Below are positions 23,526 to 34,500 of a stretch of DNA of 64,000 bases, piece after piece. Numbering within the stretch: the first letter of the stretch is position 1; each line of letters begins with the position of its first letter. The stretch spans positions 32,790,739 through 32,854,738 of the forward strand of contig CM023541.1 of NCBI GenBank assembly GCA_013350335.1. Reading direction: 5' to 3'. The notes under the pieces are model-generated. The model was not told the origin of the DNA. It did not search any database and saw nothing but the letters and a program-made list of their open reading frames with translations. The DNA is from Chimonanthus salicifolius (lineage: Eukaryota > Streptophyta > Magnoliopsida > Laurales > Calycanthaceae). The translations under genes and the position numbers were made by a program.

Positions 23526-26410
23526 GAGTTAATCTTAATCAAGAAGCCAAAATTATTGAACAAATCTAACAACTCGGATTGTCTTTTCTTTTATCATTGA
23601 TTCAACAATTGAGCCGTTCATTAATGCAAAGTGGCCCCCCACAAATATGATGGTAAACGTATGGAAGACAAACATAATAGTTGAAGGAGGGCAGTTTGAA
23701 AATTTCACTGGTTGGTAGTAGCAACACTTGCTGGTTAGTAACGGTGGTTGGTAACGGTAGTCTACGGAGACCAACTTTAAAAATAAAAAATAAAAATAAT
23801 AAAATAAAAATAACGAGAACGTGGTGGGGTCAAAGCCAGCACAAGCTATTCCATTAATGAGGTTTGGCAGAAGTCACTAAATGCCATTCCTCCACTGCAC
23901 GCCTACTGTGACAAAGATGGTAACGGATGGTTGTAACCCAACATTAGATAGACTAAGGGGGGAACAAAAGGTTGATTTGGACACTTTTTTGGTTTTTATT
24001 CTGTAACTAGTCCAGATGTTGAGCCATCAACAGCGTCTAGAAATGTTCTAGAAAAGGAGAGTAAGACTTTTACGAAATTATAAATTTTTAGAGACTCTTT
24101 AAAGATTTGTTGTCCAATTTTAATATCTTCTTATTGAATACAATTTAATGAAAGTATTTTTCCAAATTTATAAATAGGTTTCATAATGTGTGTGTGCTTC
24201 AAATAAATTGAACAATATAGAAGAGAAGATGAGAAGAAATGAGTATGAAATGAAAAGAGAATTTTTATATAGTTCAGCAAATCTGTTTACATCTGCACTC
24301 AAAAAATTCACTTGAAAATTCACTAATCCTATTCTCCTTAAAGGTGGAGAACAAAACCCTTACAAATCTCTCTCTTAAGGGTATAGAAACCCAAAAACCC
24401 AATCTCCGTAACAATGGTGGAGATTATACCAATCAAATCAATCTCCTTATGGGTGGAGATAAAACCATTAACCCAATCTCCTTAATGGTGGAGATTAAAC
24501 CAATTAAATAATCCCAAGAGGAATACTCCTCTTAATAGGGAATAGAGTTAACAAACTCTTTACAACAATCTCACAATAATTAGGAAATATTGGAATGAGA
24601 GATGTTACCAAGAACAATTAGTGTCGTGATAGTAAATATAGCTCGTGGCATGTTCTTTGATGATTTTCCTCTTTCTTGCCTTTGGTGATGTTGAGTAGAT
24701 ATCTCAATGAATGTCAAACCAAGGAGGGAGAAAGAGTTTAGGGTATAACAATATGCCTTTAAGTGGTAACTAACTTTTTGAAGATCTACTCTAAAGAGCA
24801 CAATCAAAGTAGAGCTTAAGATGCTCAAGATTTGCCTATGAGTGCCTTGGATTGTGTTAGAGAAGATTTCAAGAGCTTAAGATGGTGTATCTATGTTGTG
24901 TAATGGCTCTTTGAAATACTTTGAGACTCAAGAAAATATAATGTGAAATTTCAGCTTCAAGGTCCTCCTTTTTTCTTTTTTTCTTTTTCTAATTTAGAGC
25001 TTGTTTAAATAAAGAAAGGTCCAAAGGTTTAAGTCCAATTCATTCGTCCGGAAATTATAGTTCGGCCGACTGGATATTGCAATGGTCGAAACTCATGGGT
25101 AAAACCCAATGGTCGAGTTTGACCTCACAACAATTATTTTGACTTTTTTTTTTACTTTGAATTTCAAATTGTTAAACCGTAGAACTTGGTCGACCGAGAA
25201 TAATAATTCGGATGTCCCGTTATTCAGTTGGATCATTTGGTAATGAATCTTAGTTCGTCCTAGTACAGACAAGTTGGTCGACCGATATCCAAGATTTAGA
25301 AATCACTCTTGATTATTTTATTTTGAAGCTTAGTGATTCCTTTTTCAAATGAAGAGCTCTTTTGTGTTTGTTCTTCTACAATCATATAAGTTTGACTATG
25401 TGTAGATGTCATGATTGTGAGAACAGAATTTAACATTTGATCTTGAGAGCTACTTCACTGGTCACTGACTATTTTAGGAGCCTAGTTTAATACATAATCA
25501 TTTTTATCCAAGGATCTTAAAGTCAAGGTCTATCATATGGTCCAGTATATACCTGTGTTTGGATGGCATTCATGAGATATGTTTTTTTTCTCTGATGCTT
25601 TTGCTTTTCCAATCTTTCATAGCTTCTGGTCTTTTCAGATTACTTTGATGTTCGGCATACATTATCTCTTCCTTTCGCATCTTACGGTGTGTGTGGAGAT
25701 GGTGTTGTTTTTCCTCTTATTGCCCTTATTCCTCTTCTTGTTCAGAGTCTCTATGGCGCATTATAAGCTGACAAACAGGGAATGATGATTGGCTCTATGA
25801 TGACCTACCCCAGATGGAGAGTGGAGGAGAATATTCCAGGTGCGTGGGTCACAGAGAAGGAGAATTCAGCCTGTGTGGTGCTGGAGAGTGGAGGGGAATA
25901 TTCCCCAGATGAATTCCATCAGACAGAGGAAGAGAAATCACCTGATGGATGAGGAGGAGAGATCCATTAGTGTGTTGTGAAAAAGGAGAGAAAAAAGTCC
26001 TTAGTATGGCGTGAATAGAGTCCCACATCGCTCGACACAAGGCCCGCAAACCACTACGGTCCCCACATCCCAAATCGGAGGCTTTCACTAAGCTACCTTG
26101 GGGTAGTATCCTGTCCGAATTAGTATCTTGTTCGAATCACAACCGATAGAACTCAATGACCCATCCACAAGCTTGTTATTCTCATATCCTAAGAATCTCA
26201 ATTTGACTCTTGGCATTTGCCAACTCCTACAAAGGCACATTCGAGGTATGGCTCTCCACAAGCCAATCACCTTGCCAACTCTACTCACACAACAAGTCAG
26301 CCAAGAAGGATAATAATATCCTTATAAGAGCCCCCAAGCTCCACCAATCATCCGCGACACAAGGAAACCAAACCATTTTCATCCACGTAACGTTAAGGCT
26401 CTACCAATGG
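23526..26410. repeat. Segmental duplication, copy 2, block B (non-coding part)
   Basis: Matches 6485-9434. The 194-codon frame of copy 1 is interrupted here, whereas the surrounding non-coding DNA is equally well preserved, which argues against selection on a protein. The three-unit AATCTCC/GGAGATT dyad array is present at about 24397-24511. No gene can be supported. Confidence 0.75.
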
Positions 26411-27811
26411 TGTGATACCCTGCCCCCAAGAGGGGACTGTTGAAAGGGGTGACAATGGGAGAGGGGAAAAGTCTCATATCACCCATAAGGTGTAATTGAT
26501 TGTGGAATATTTAAGGGAGCACCCCTCCCTTCTAGCACAAGGTCTTTTGAGCCCAAGAGTGAGACTTGAGCCAAATGCAAAGCAGTGAGGGTTTTTCAAG
26601 CCTAAAGCGGACAATATTGTGCGAGAGAGAATGGTTCTTACTAATGGTATCAGAGAACAACTCAACTCTTTGCCTCTGTGGTGTAATGGCCCAACCTTAA
26701 AAAAAATATTAAAAAATTAAGTCGGTACATAAGTTCGTGCTTGGACGAAATTAGGCTTATTTCACCTCATTCCTCTTCCAAACAGCCAACCCTTCTTCCC
26801 TAACAGTAAACCTTTGTCTCCTCTACCTTCCCTCTATTGATTTTCACCCACTAAAGCCTTTGGATTCGGATTTCCTACGCTTGGAGCGCCCCTTTTGCAT
26901 GGTCTAAATTTGCGGATGTATTATGTTCTTTTTGATTGATTAGAGCCTTTGAAATTCGAACCTGTTGAAATACGACCCGAAGATCAACCCAAGACATCGT
27001 GATTTTGAGGTGACAATTGCTACACACATATTGTATGAATGCATGTATGTTATTTCATTTATTTAGGGAATGAACTGTGTTATTGATGTGTTTAATGCAT
27101 GATAAATAGGATGAATGCGCCCTATGTTATGCATGAGATGCTATTAGTTCCATATTATGTGATTTGTAGCATGTCTATTATTTTATTATGATGATATAAA
27201 ATTTGTGATAATTATTAGAGACCCTTGTGAATGGCTGAGATGATTTATTGATGAATTTAATTGAGTTTATGTTGTAAAAAGGGAGTTATTGGACTTAAAA
27301 TGTTAAACCACCATGAGACGGGTTGAATAAATTACAAGGACTAAGTATATGTGTAAATAAACCCGATGTGTGTATCTCAAGGTTGGTGTGTAGTCCATGT
27401 CCCTAAAATAACCCAATGTGATAATTATGTTGAATGTATAAAACGTAATGGAATGTGCTATTCTGCTATAATTGTTAATAGTCATTATATGATTATGACA
27501 TATATGTTGCCTATGTAATTGTGAATATGATCCCTTTTGCATTACTCATTGATGTGTACCTAGGAGGTTATCTAGGACGTGAGTATGCGATATTGTGTTA
27601 ATAGATATGATGGTATTGAGAATTACTAGTGTTGGGATGAGACCCAAAGAGTTTATAGGACTTAATGATTTACCTTCTCTTGTTTGGGCCCCACTAATAT
27701 GAGTCTTCACTCCCTAGAGGAGGTTGGTGTGATAGGATAATAGTTTTGTTTAAGGAACCTTATTGAAACGGTGACGTCGGCTATGAGACTTGGTCCTATA
27801 GGGTTGTCGTC

Positions 27812-28075
27812 GAGGAGTATAGCTCTTATCATGCTTCGCGTTGTAGATCGCTCTCACGGCTGTTTGTGGCTGTCGTTGAGGAGTACAACTCCTATCATGG
27901 TTCGCGTTGTAGGTTGCTCTCACGACTGTTTGTGGTTGTCGTTGAGTAGTATAGCTCCTATCATGCTTCGCGTTGTATGTCGTTATCACGACTATTTGTG
28001 GTTGTAGTTGAGGAGTATATCTCCTATCATGTTTCGCGTTGTAGGTCGCTCTCACGACTATTTTGTACATTTGGT
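27812..28075. repeat. 66-bp tandem repeat, four units (copy 2)
   Basis: Units start at 27812, 27878, 27944 and 28010, each with an AGGAGTATAGCTCCT-like dyad. Unit number is the same as in copy 1, so the array was fixed before the duplication. Open frames on both strands here are a by-product of the period. Confidence 0.95.
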
Positions 28076-28280
28076 CTACGGTTTGCGCAGAGTTATATAC
28101 TTGTGAGCCCTACTTGGGCGGTACTAACTTGGTAAGTCATATACTAATCACCAGAGTGGTGAAGTGACACAAGGTGAAGTAGATTATCTATGTTGTATGG
28201 AAATCTCCCACTTATAAATCGTGGCCTATGTCCCTTAAGGGATCATGATGTTTGACAACCCATTCCATAGAGGTATCATT

Positions 28281-28440
28281 GGGTGGATATTGTGTCCATG
28301 TTGATGAGATGTGTATACTTGGGTGGACATTGTGTCCACGTTGATGAGATAGATATCCTTGGGTGGACATTGTGTACACGTTGATGAGATTTGTGTCCTT
28401 GGGTGGACATTGTGTTTATATTGATGAGATTGATAGCATA
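28281..28440. repeat. 40-bp tandem repeat, four units
   Basis: GGGTGGACATTGTGTCCACG-like units start at 28281, 28321, 28361 and 28401, spaced exactly 40 bp. GTGGACA followed by TGTCCAC makes each unit self-complementary over about 7 bp. The equivalent part of copy 1 has been deleted. Confidence 0.95.
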
Positions 28441-28962
28441 GACTTATTTATATTCTATTTCATACATTATTATTATGTGGGTGCGTGAGTGTATAGCATG
28501 CACATTTTCTCACTGAATATTGTTTATACTCACGTCCTTACAATTTCAGGTAATGTTGCACCGGCTGGGTCCAAGGGACCCCGACGAAGAGCTTAGTTTA
28601 TCATGCTGCTTTATACGCCCTACATATTGAGTTAATTGCTTTATTTTTTTTTATTTGAATTGGTGATGTTGTTTATACTATTTTATTCATTGTGAATTTG
28701 GTTGTAATAAATTCTAGAATGTTTGATAACATTTATGGTAGAGAATTTATATTCCCTTTGAGATATTAATGGTATTTGAGTTTATTTATGATCTCGATGA
28801 TTGAGTTGTGAGTACACGTGTGTTTCCCACGTGTAATATTCGAAAAAGTAAAATTATTCTGCGTCATGTGCCTATGTTTTTGGGTCAGGGCATGACATGT
28901 GGTGTGACAAAGACGAGGATGACTCTTGTTTTAATGGGGGGCAGATTGTGATACTCTGCCCC

Positions 28963-30430
28963 AAAATGGTCTAAAAATTAGTATAATCAAAATAGAATAC
29001 ATGGAGTATAAATTCAGTAGAGCAAAAGATAAAGAGGATCAACCAATTAAAATTGAAATTGACTTACTAATGCACTAAAATAAATTAAGATAATTGTGAT
29101 ATAAGATTGAGGATTTGTATGATAATGTAATCATCAATGTTAGAAATATTTGTACAGAAATAGCATAGTTTCTAATTTGAGTGTGGCTACACCAACATCT
29201 GCATTAATCCGATGTCATAAGTTCAAGATGAAGTGTCATAATGTATACTTTTTTATAAATGATATAGTATTAGTGAAATGAAGCAACAACTCAATGCCAA
29301 GTTGAAATATTAGAGAACTTTTAAAACAAATGGTCTAAAAATTAGTATAATTAAAATAGAATACATGAAATTTAAATTTAATAGAACAAAAGATAGAGAG
29401 GGTCAACCAATTAAAATTGAAATTGAGTTAGTAACGCACTGCAATAAATTTAGATACTTGAGATCTATGATAGGATTTTATGAAGGATATGACTAGATAT
29501 AACTAATAGGATGGGAGCGGCATGGGCAAAATGTAGGTAAGTTAATGGAGTTATGTACGATAAAAGAGTACTTTGTTGCTTAAATAGACAATTTTACAAA
29601 ATAGTTATTAGACTTCTAATGCTCTATCAAGCAAAGTACTGGGCAATGAATAAAAAACAAAATGATAAAGCTTGGATAACAGAGATGTGTATGCTGCGCT
29701 GGACTAATAATTTAATGCCAAGTGATAGAGTTAAAAATGATTGTATTAGAGAAAATTTAAAAATAGTCCTAATAGATGACAAATTGAAAGAAATTGTTTT
29801 GAGGGGATTTTGTAATGTAAATAGAAGACTAGAGATAGCTCTAGTGCGAAGAATTGAGAGGCTACAAGTTACATGTACCAAGAGAATGGATAAACCAATA
29901 AGAATGTGGAGAATAAGATAAAGAGATATGATAGATAATGGAGTAATTGATTGTATAATCCATAGTAGGTTAAAGAAATAAGTAGAACTCAAAAAAACCT
30001 ATTCAGATGTAATTGTGGCATATAATGATATATGCATCATTCAATTATGAACCTAGATATAGAGTCTCATGTGGTGTACTTACATGTGTTGCCTACGGAT
30101 ACTTATTTGGATGAATTGGTTAGAAAAGTCATTATTTAAATAGAATATTTAAAAATGTGGAGAGTAAGATAAAGAGATATGATAGATAGTGGAGTAATTG
30201 ACTGTATAATCCATAATAGGGTTTAAAAAAGAAGTAGAACTCAAAAATACCTAGTCAAATGTATAGGATTTTGGCATATAATGATTATGATATATACATC
30301 CAACTATGAACCTAGATATGGACTCTTGTGTGGTGTACGTACATGTGTTGCCTATGTATTCTTATTTGGACAAATTGGTTTAAAATATCATTATTTAAAT
30401 AGAATGTCTAAAAAAATCATCTTAATTAAA
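28963..30430 (+). pseudogene. LINE reverse transcriptase fragment, plus strand
   Basis: Near 29258 the translation reads NDIVLV (decayed Y/VDD box), then a K-L-V-I-K-I-E-Y-M stretch and, in one open frame at 29553-29921, FYKIVIRLLMLYQAKYWAM and EMCMLRWTNN. These are the standard motifs of the C-terminal part of plant LINE RT proteins. The segment is rearranged: 28974-29097 recurs at about 29333-29450, and the 3' part is tandemly duplicated. It shares its motifs with the minus-strand fragment at 5130-6170, so both come from one LINE family. It cannot be functional. Confidence 0.8.
29903..30406. repeat. 252-bp direct repeat, two units, in the LINE 3' region
   Basis: ATGTGGAGAATAAGATAAAG at 29903 recurs as ATGTGGAGAGTAAGATAAAG at 30155. 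The similarity continues to about 30406, including CCTAGATATAG and TGTGTTGCCTA landmarks. It is probably a duplicated LINE 3' untranslated region. Confidence 0.8.
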
Positions 30431-30730
30431 TAAGTAAATAAAAAATACATTCTATTTAATGATTAGTCAAAGAGATCGTACTATTCTTGATCGGGGAGGG
30501 GCTGAGAGCCCATGCTTTGACGTTGCCAAGTTCACTTTTCAATCCGTTGCTGAATGAAGTCATTGACCTACCATCCCTTCGAGCCTTACCCGATTCGTCG
30601 GAAGGGAGATTTTTTGGGTAACCAGCTGGTTCGTCAATTCGACTATCGTTGGGCAGAAAACCCATCCCCACCTATGCAAGAACCGTCTCCTTCGACTCCT
30701 GGCATTCCAGAAACTGATGAAAGACATATT
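30431..30730 (+). other. Unidentified gene-like fragment at the copia target site
   Basis: Unlike its AT-rich surroundings this stretch is more balanced in composition and translates in part without stops (30554-30730) into a Pro- and Ser-rich sequence with PFEPYPIRRKGDFLGNQLV. The copia insertion at 30736 cuts it; about 30 bp after the insertion (36314-36345) could continue it as LDxLGHPEFGSL, with a stop at the third position. It may be a fragment of a host gene or of another element. I do not recognise it. Confidence 0.35.
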
Positions 30731-30735
30731 GTATG

Positions 30736-30884
30736 TATTATAGAGAAGGGTTGACCTACCATGTATATCTTATTCTATATTTGTCAAGTTCCCTAATTAA
30801 GGGCTTCTATACTTAGACTTGTACATCTATATATACATTGTATAATGAGAAGGGCCATTGAGTCAAATCTTCCAAACTTCTTCA
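30736..30884 (+). repeat. Copia 5' LTR (149 bp)
   Basis: Starts TATTATAGAGAAGGG (normal TG end mutated to TA) and ends CTTCTTCA. It holds CTATATATACA (about 30828-30838), a likely TATA box. It matches the 3' LTR with about a dozen differences by eye, which shows the insertion is not recent. Confidence 0.9.
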
Positions 30885-32034
30885 TAGTATAGAGCCACAC
30901 ATCGATTCCCTCTCTATCTTAATTTTTCCAATTCCCTCTTTGTCTTATTTTTTTTTCCATATCGTCTCCAATCTTTTCCCTTATGCAAGTCCACTGTGGT
31001 CCTTCTTACTCTCTCTCCACCGATCGACTTTGGCTCCCACAGTTCATCTGTGTCCTGTTCCAGCAACCCGGTGACGGCTCTGCTGTTCTCTGCACTCCCT
31101 TGCTGTGCCGACCAATCCTCCTGCTGATCGGATTTGATCTACTGTTTGCGGATCTACTTTTGATCTGCACCTACACCGGCGTTCTTTGCTGGATTTTTTT
31201 TCCCTAGATCTACAGTGCTTCTTTGCTGCCGGGCAGCAAACACAGATCTGACGGCATCTCATCCCTGTTGCCGCAGTTTTCCTCTCCGTGTGCTGGCCCA
31301 CCGACAATGCTTGGCTCCTGCTTCCTTGATCCAGAAATCCGTCATTCTGTCTCCGGATACAAGGCAGATCGGTATCTGCATCCCACACGGCACCAATCAA
31401 CATTCCGATTCAGATCTGGGATCTTCAAGACGCCTACCGGTCATCCCTCTTGCGCATCCTCTTCTATAGCAGCCTGTAGTCAATCCTCTGCCCAACCAGA
31501 GTCGACTCTCTTTTGATTAGATCTCTCAGCGTCCACCTTCTTCCTGCGCTCTCTCCAGCGATGTCGCCTCTTCCGTCAAGTCGGCTTCTCTGCACTATCT
31601 AGCTCTGACCTTTCTGTTCAGATCTACAGACCGGATTTGCGCACCCTCCTGGTTCTCTGTTGCTCGCCAGATTCCACGGATCTGAACTGGTCTCCGGTTG
31701 CTTCCTTGTTGCAGATCCGACCGTACTCGTTCTTTGGGGCAACCGGCTGCCCCCGTTCTCTGGTTTCACCGCAAGCAGATCTTGAATCTGCACCCGAGAA
31801 ACTCGTCCGGCGTTGCCCAGTGCTACCTCTCTTCTCATTCTACGACTAGACCTTCTTCTGGCTGTCCCTCTTTCAGATTGTCGGCTACCGATCCGACGAT
31901 TTGCCGCAGCCATTCGCTGTAGCCCTCATCTAACGACCGGTGCTCTCACTCTTGCATTGCACCCAGACCCGCTCCTGCCTTTTCGCTCTCCTCGGGCTAA
32001 AAAAAAAGAGGGTACGAGAGCAGCTTTCATTCTG
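30885..32034 (+). other. Unusually long copia leader
   Basis: Between the primer-binding site and the gag start lie about 1.15 kb of relatively GC- and pyrimidine-rich DNA with overlapping short open frames on both strands, none with a recognisable domain. Copia elements with such short LTRs usually have leaders of a few hundred bases or fewer, so this may be captured sequence or a family-specific leader. The last of the frames (31813 onward) is in phase with gag, but gag homology begins only at the ATG at 32035. Confidence 0.6.
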
Positions 32035-33402
32035 ATGGCATCATTTGTTCCGACAATCACCATTCCCAACTTTTCTCATCTTGTCTCCATCAAACTAACG
32101 GAGAATAATTACCTTCTTTGGCATGCCCAAATCAAACCCTTCCTACTTGGCCAACACTATTGGCCTTATATTGATGGCACCATTCACTGTCCCCCTCCAT
32201 ACCTTTCCACTGAAGACCAATCCAAATCTGCTATCAACCCAGCCTACACTGCCTGGATTGCATTGGACCAGAACCTAGTTGGCATTCTTATTGCGACTCT
32301 CTCTAAACCTGTCCTTGCGCAGGTTGTTGGCCTCTCTACCGCTCGTGAGATTTAGACCTGTCTGCAACGTAATTTTTCCCAGCATTCTCTTGCCAATGCC
32401 ACTCGTTTGCGGATTCAAGTACTCACTCTCTCTAAAGGTATGAAGAACATTTCTGAGTATTTGCAGCATGCTAAATCCATTGTCGATGCCCTTGCCGCTA
32501 TCAATCAGCCGGTCTCCAATGATGATCTCGTCACATCTATTCTACGTGATCTTGGCCCAGACGATTCCATGTTTTACACTACTTCCATCCTCACCCCTCC
32601 ACTTCCGCTGTTCCAAGGTCTCCGTGCTCGGCTGTTATTATTTGAGTCACAACTCATACATTTGGGACAACGTATGCCACCTGATAGTTCTGGCTGCATA
32701 TCTCACACTGCTCTTCTCTCATCTCACGGGCATGGATCCTATGCTCGTGGTAATCGTGGTCGTCGAGGTCGCTCTGACAATGGTAGAGGTGGTCGTGCCA
32801 ATCGTGGTCGAGGACGTTCTACAACCTCTTCCAGCATCCTTGGACATCCTCCGTCTGCTGCCCTTCAATGTCAAATCTGCTCCAAGCATGGACATAGTGC
32901 TTCCAATTGCTATCAGCGCTACCGCCAAGAGCCTTCGTTCGAGGTTGATCTTCCCTCCACCTTTGCTGGTCTGCAGGTTACTCCTCCAGCTGATCACAAT
33001 TGGTACCCTGATACAGGCGCTACCAATCATATGACAGGTGATACACATTCACTCCTCTCTCGGTCTGCCTACAGTGGTCTTGATCAAGTTCTTCTGGGTA
33101 ATGGTGACTCCTTTCCAATTGCTCACACTAGTATTTTGTCCCTTTCCTCAGACTCCTCTACCTTTCATCTTTCCAATGTTCTCCATGTTCCCCACATGCA
33201 CAAAAACTTGTTATCTGTTGCTCAATTCACAAAAGATAACTCTGTTAGTTTCACTTTCTTCCCTTGGGGTTTTGTTATTCGTGACTTACGTACTGGTGCT
33301 CCTTTGTTTCAGGGCCAATGTGAAGCCAACCTTTACCCTATCAAGCCCACTTCTCGCACCACTCATGCTTTAGCTGCATCCTACTCTTCTTCGTTAGTCT
33401 AG
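32035..33402 (+). pseudogene. Copia gag and protease
   Basis: From the ATG at 32035 the frame gives a gag start (SIKLTENNYLLWHAQIKPFL), interrupted by TAG at 32353-32355 where a Trp is expected. It then runs open to 33402. The middle is an Arg/Gly-rich linker (about 32745-32820), then a CCHC zinc knuckle CQICSKHGHSASNC (about 32872-32913), the nucleic-acid-binding motif of gag. Protease follows with WYPDTGATNHMTG at about 33001, carrying the catalytic Asp (33010-33012). The next stop (TAG at 33400-33402) again replaces Trp in the L-W-HQRLGH junction. Tryptophan codons turned to TAG fit C-to-T decay of methylated DNA. Confidence 0.9.
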
Positions 33403-34500
33403 CACCAGCGTCTTGGACATCTCTTTAATAAAGTGCTTCAAGTTTTAGCCACCAATAAATGTTTAGACTCTTCTTTTAAGTTTTTTTGTTCTCCTTTTTG
33501 TAGTGATTGTGCTTTGGGCAAGTCTACGAGACTCCCTTTTCCACTTAGTACCCATTGTACTCCTACACCATTTTATGTAATTCATTCGGATGTTTGAATG
33601 TCTCCTGTTATATCAGTTTCTGGTTTTCACTATTATGTTTTATTTACTGATGATTACACGCGTTAATCTTGGATTTTTCCAATGCGCCATAAATCGGAAG
33701 TTTATACTCATTTTCATCATTTTCTTATGTTTGTTGAAAATCATTTTTCTACTTCAATTAATTTTTTTCAAAGTGATGGTGGTAAGGAGTATGATAATCA
33801 CTCCTTTCACAACCTCTGTGCGTAAAAAGGGATCATTCACTGTCTGTCATGTCCACACACTCCACAACAAAACAGTTTTACTGAACGCAAACACCGTCAC
33901 CTCTCCGAAATGGGCCGCACCCTCCTCCTTGCCTCTCATCTCCTTCATCATCTCTGGGTTGAGGCACTGTTAACTGCTGTCTTTCTAGTCAATCGACTGC
34001 CCACACCCCTTCTTCAATGGTCCTCCCCCTACCAGAGGCTTTATGCCACCAGCCCCGATTATCTGACCATGCGCACCTTTGGATGTGAATGTTACCCTTG
34101 CTTGGGTGATTATACTACTAACAAACTCCAACCACGATCGGTTGAGTGTGTATTTCTTGGTTACATTGATCATCACAAGGGCTACAGGTGTCTGCACTCT
34201 TCTATAGGCAGAGTCTACATCTCTAGACATGTGTTATTCAATGAAGCTGTTTTTCCCTACGCCATGGCTACCGTGCAACATACAGATTCTCCCTCTTTTG
34301 ATATGGTCTTCCTTCTTGTTAGCTCCATCTCACAGGACACGACAATCCTTCCTGCCTCTCCAACAGTAGCATCGATTTCTCCTCTGGTGCCACCTGCTTC
34401 ACCACCTGTCGTGTCACCGCCTTCACTCCCAGGACCAGCCACTCCTTCTGCTGTCACCTCATCTCCAGCTACTGCTCCACCACCACCGGCTAATGATCAT
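33403..34500 (+). pseudogene. Copia integrase
   Basis: The same frame continues with HQRLGH (pre-integrase zinc region, with C-x2-C further on). The core domain shows HSDV, FQSDGGKEYDN and FTERKHRHLSEMGR, which supply the Asp, Asp and Glu of the catalytic triad. TFGCECYP and VFLGYIDHHKGYRC of the C-terminal part follow. Stops at about 33595, 33663 and 33825 break it. A Pro/Ser/Ala-rich linker (about 34350-34500) leads to the reverse transcriptase. Confidence 0.88.

Larger units (their letters stand above)
26682..28897 (+). mobile_element. 2.2-kb solo LTR with TSD TGTGG
   Basis: The LTR starts TGTAATGGCCCAACC and ends GGGTCAGGGCATGACA. It is flanked by TGTGG at 26677-26681 and 28898-28902. 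It contains two unrelated tandem arrays (66 bp and 40 bp) and no coding region. The ends resemble those of the Tekay-like LTRs (TGTAAT... and GGGTCAGGGC...CA), so Ty3/gypsy origin is likely but not proven. The copy 1 counterpart is truncated at 11497. About 400 bp of the copy 1 version is deleted here near 26905. Confidence 0.85.
26411..28962 (+). mobile_element. TRIM-like miniature retrotransposon split by a solo LTR (copy 2)
   Basis: The 5' LTR starts TGTGATACCCTGCCCC at 26411 and runs about 230 bp. The primer-binding site TGGTATCAGAGAAC is at 26645. The interior resumes after the inserted LTR at 28903, and the purine tract TTAATGGGGGGCAGA (28931-28945) precedes TGTGATACTCTGCCCC at 28947, the start of the 3' LTR. 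With the insert removed, only about 80 bp separate PBS and 3' LTR, so the element has replication signals but no coding capacity. The 3' LTR is cut after some 16-20 bp by LINE-derived sequence. Confidence 0.7.

Noticed and set aside
28281..28440. Four evenly spaced repeats that could suggest a CRISPR array
   Set aside because: The units are contiguous 40-bp tandem repeats with no unique spacers, in a plant LTR.
31044..31922. Several overlapping short frames in the copia leader
   Set aside because: They overlap on both strands with no recognisable domain; a GC-richer stretch makes stop codons rarer by chance.
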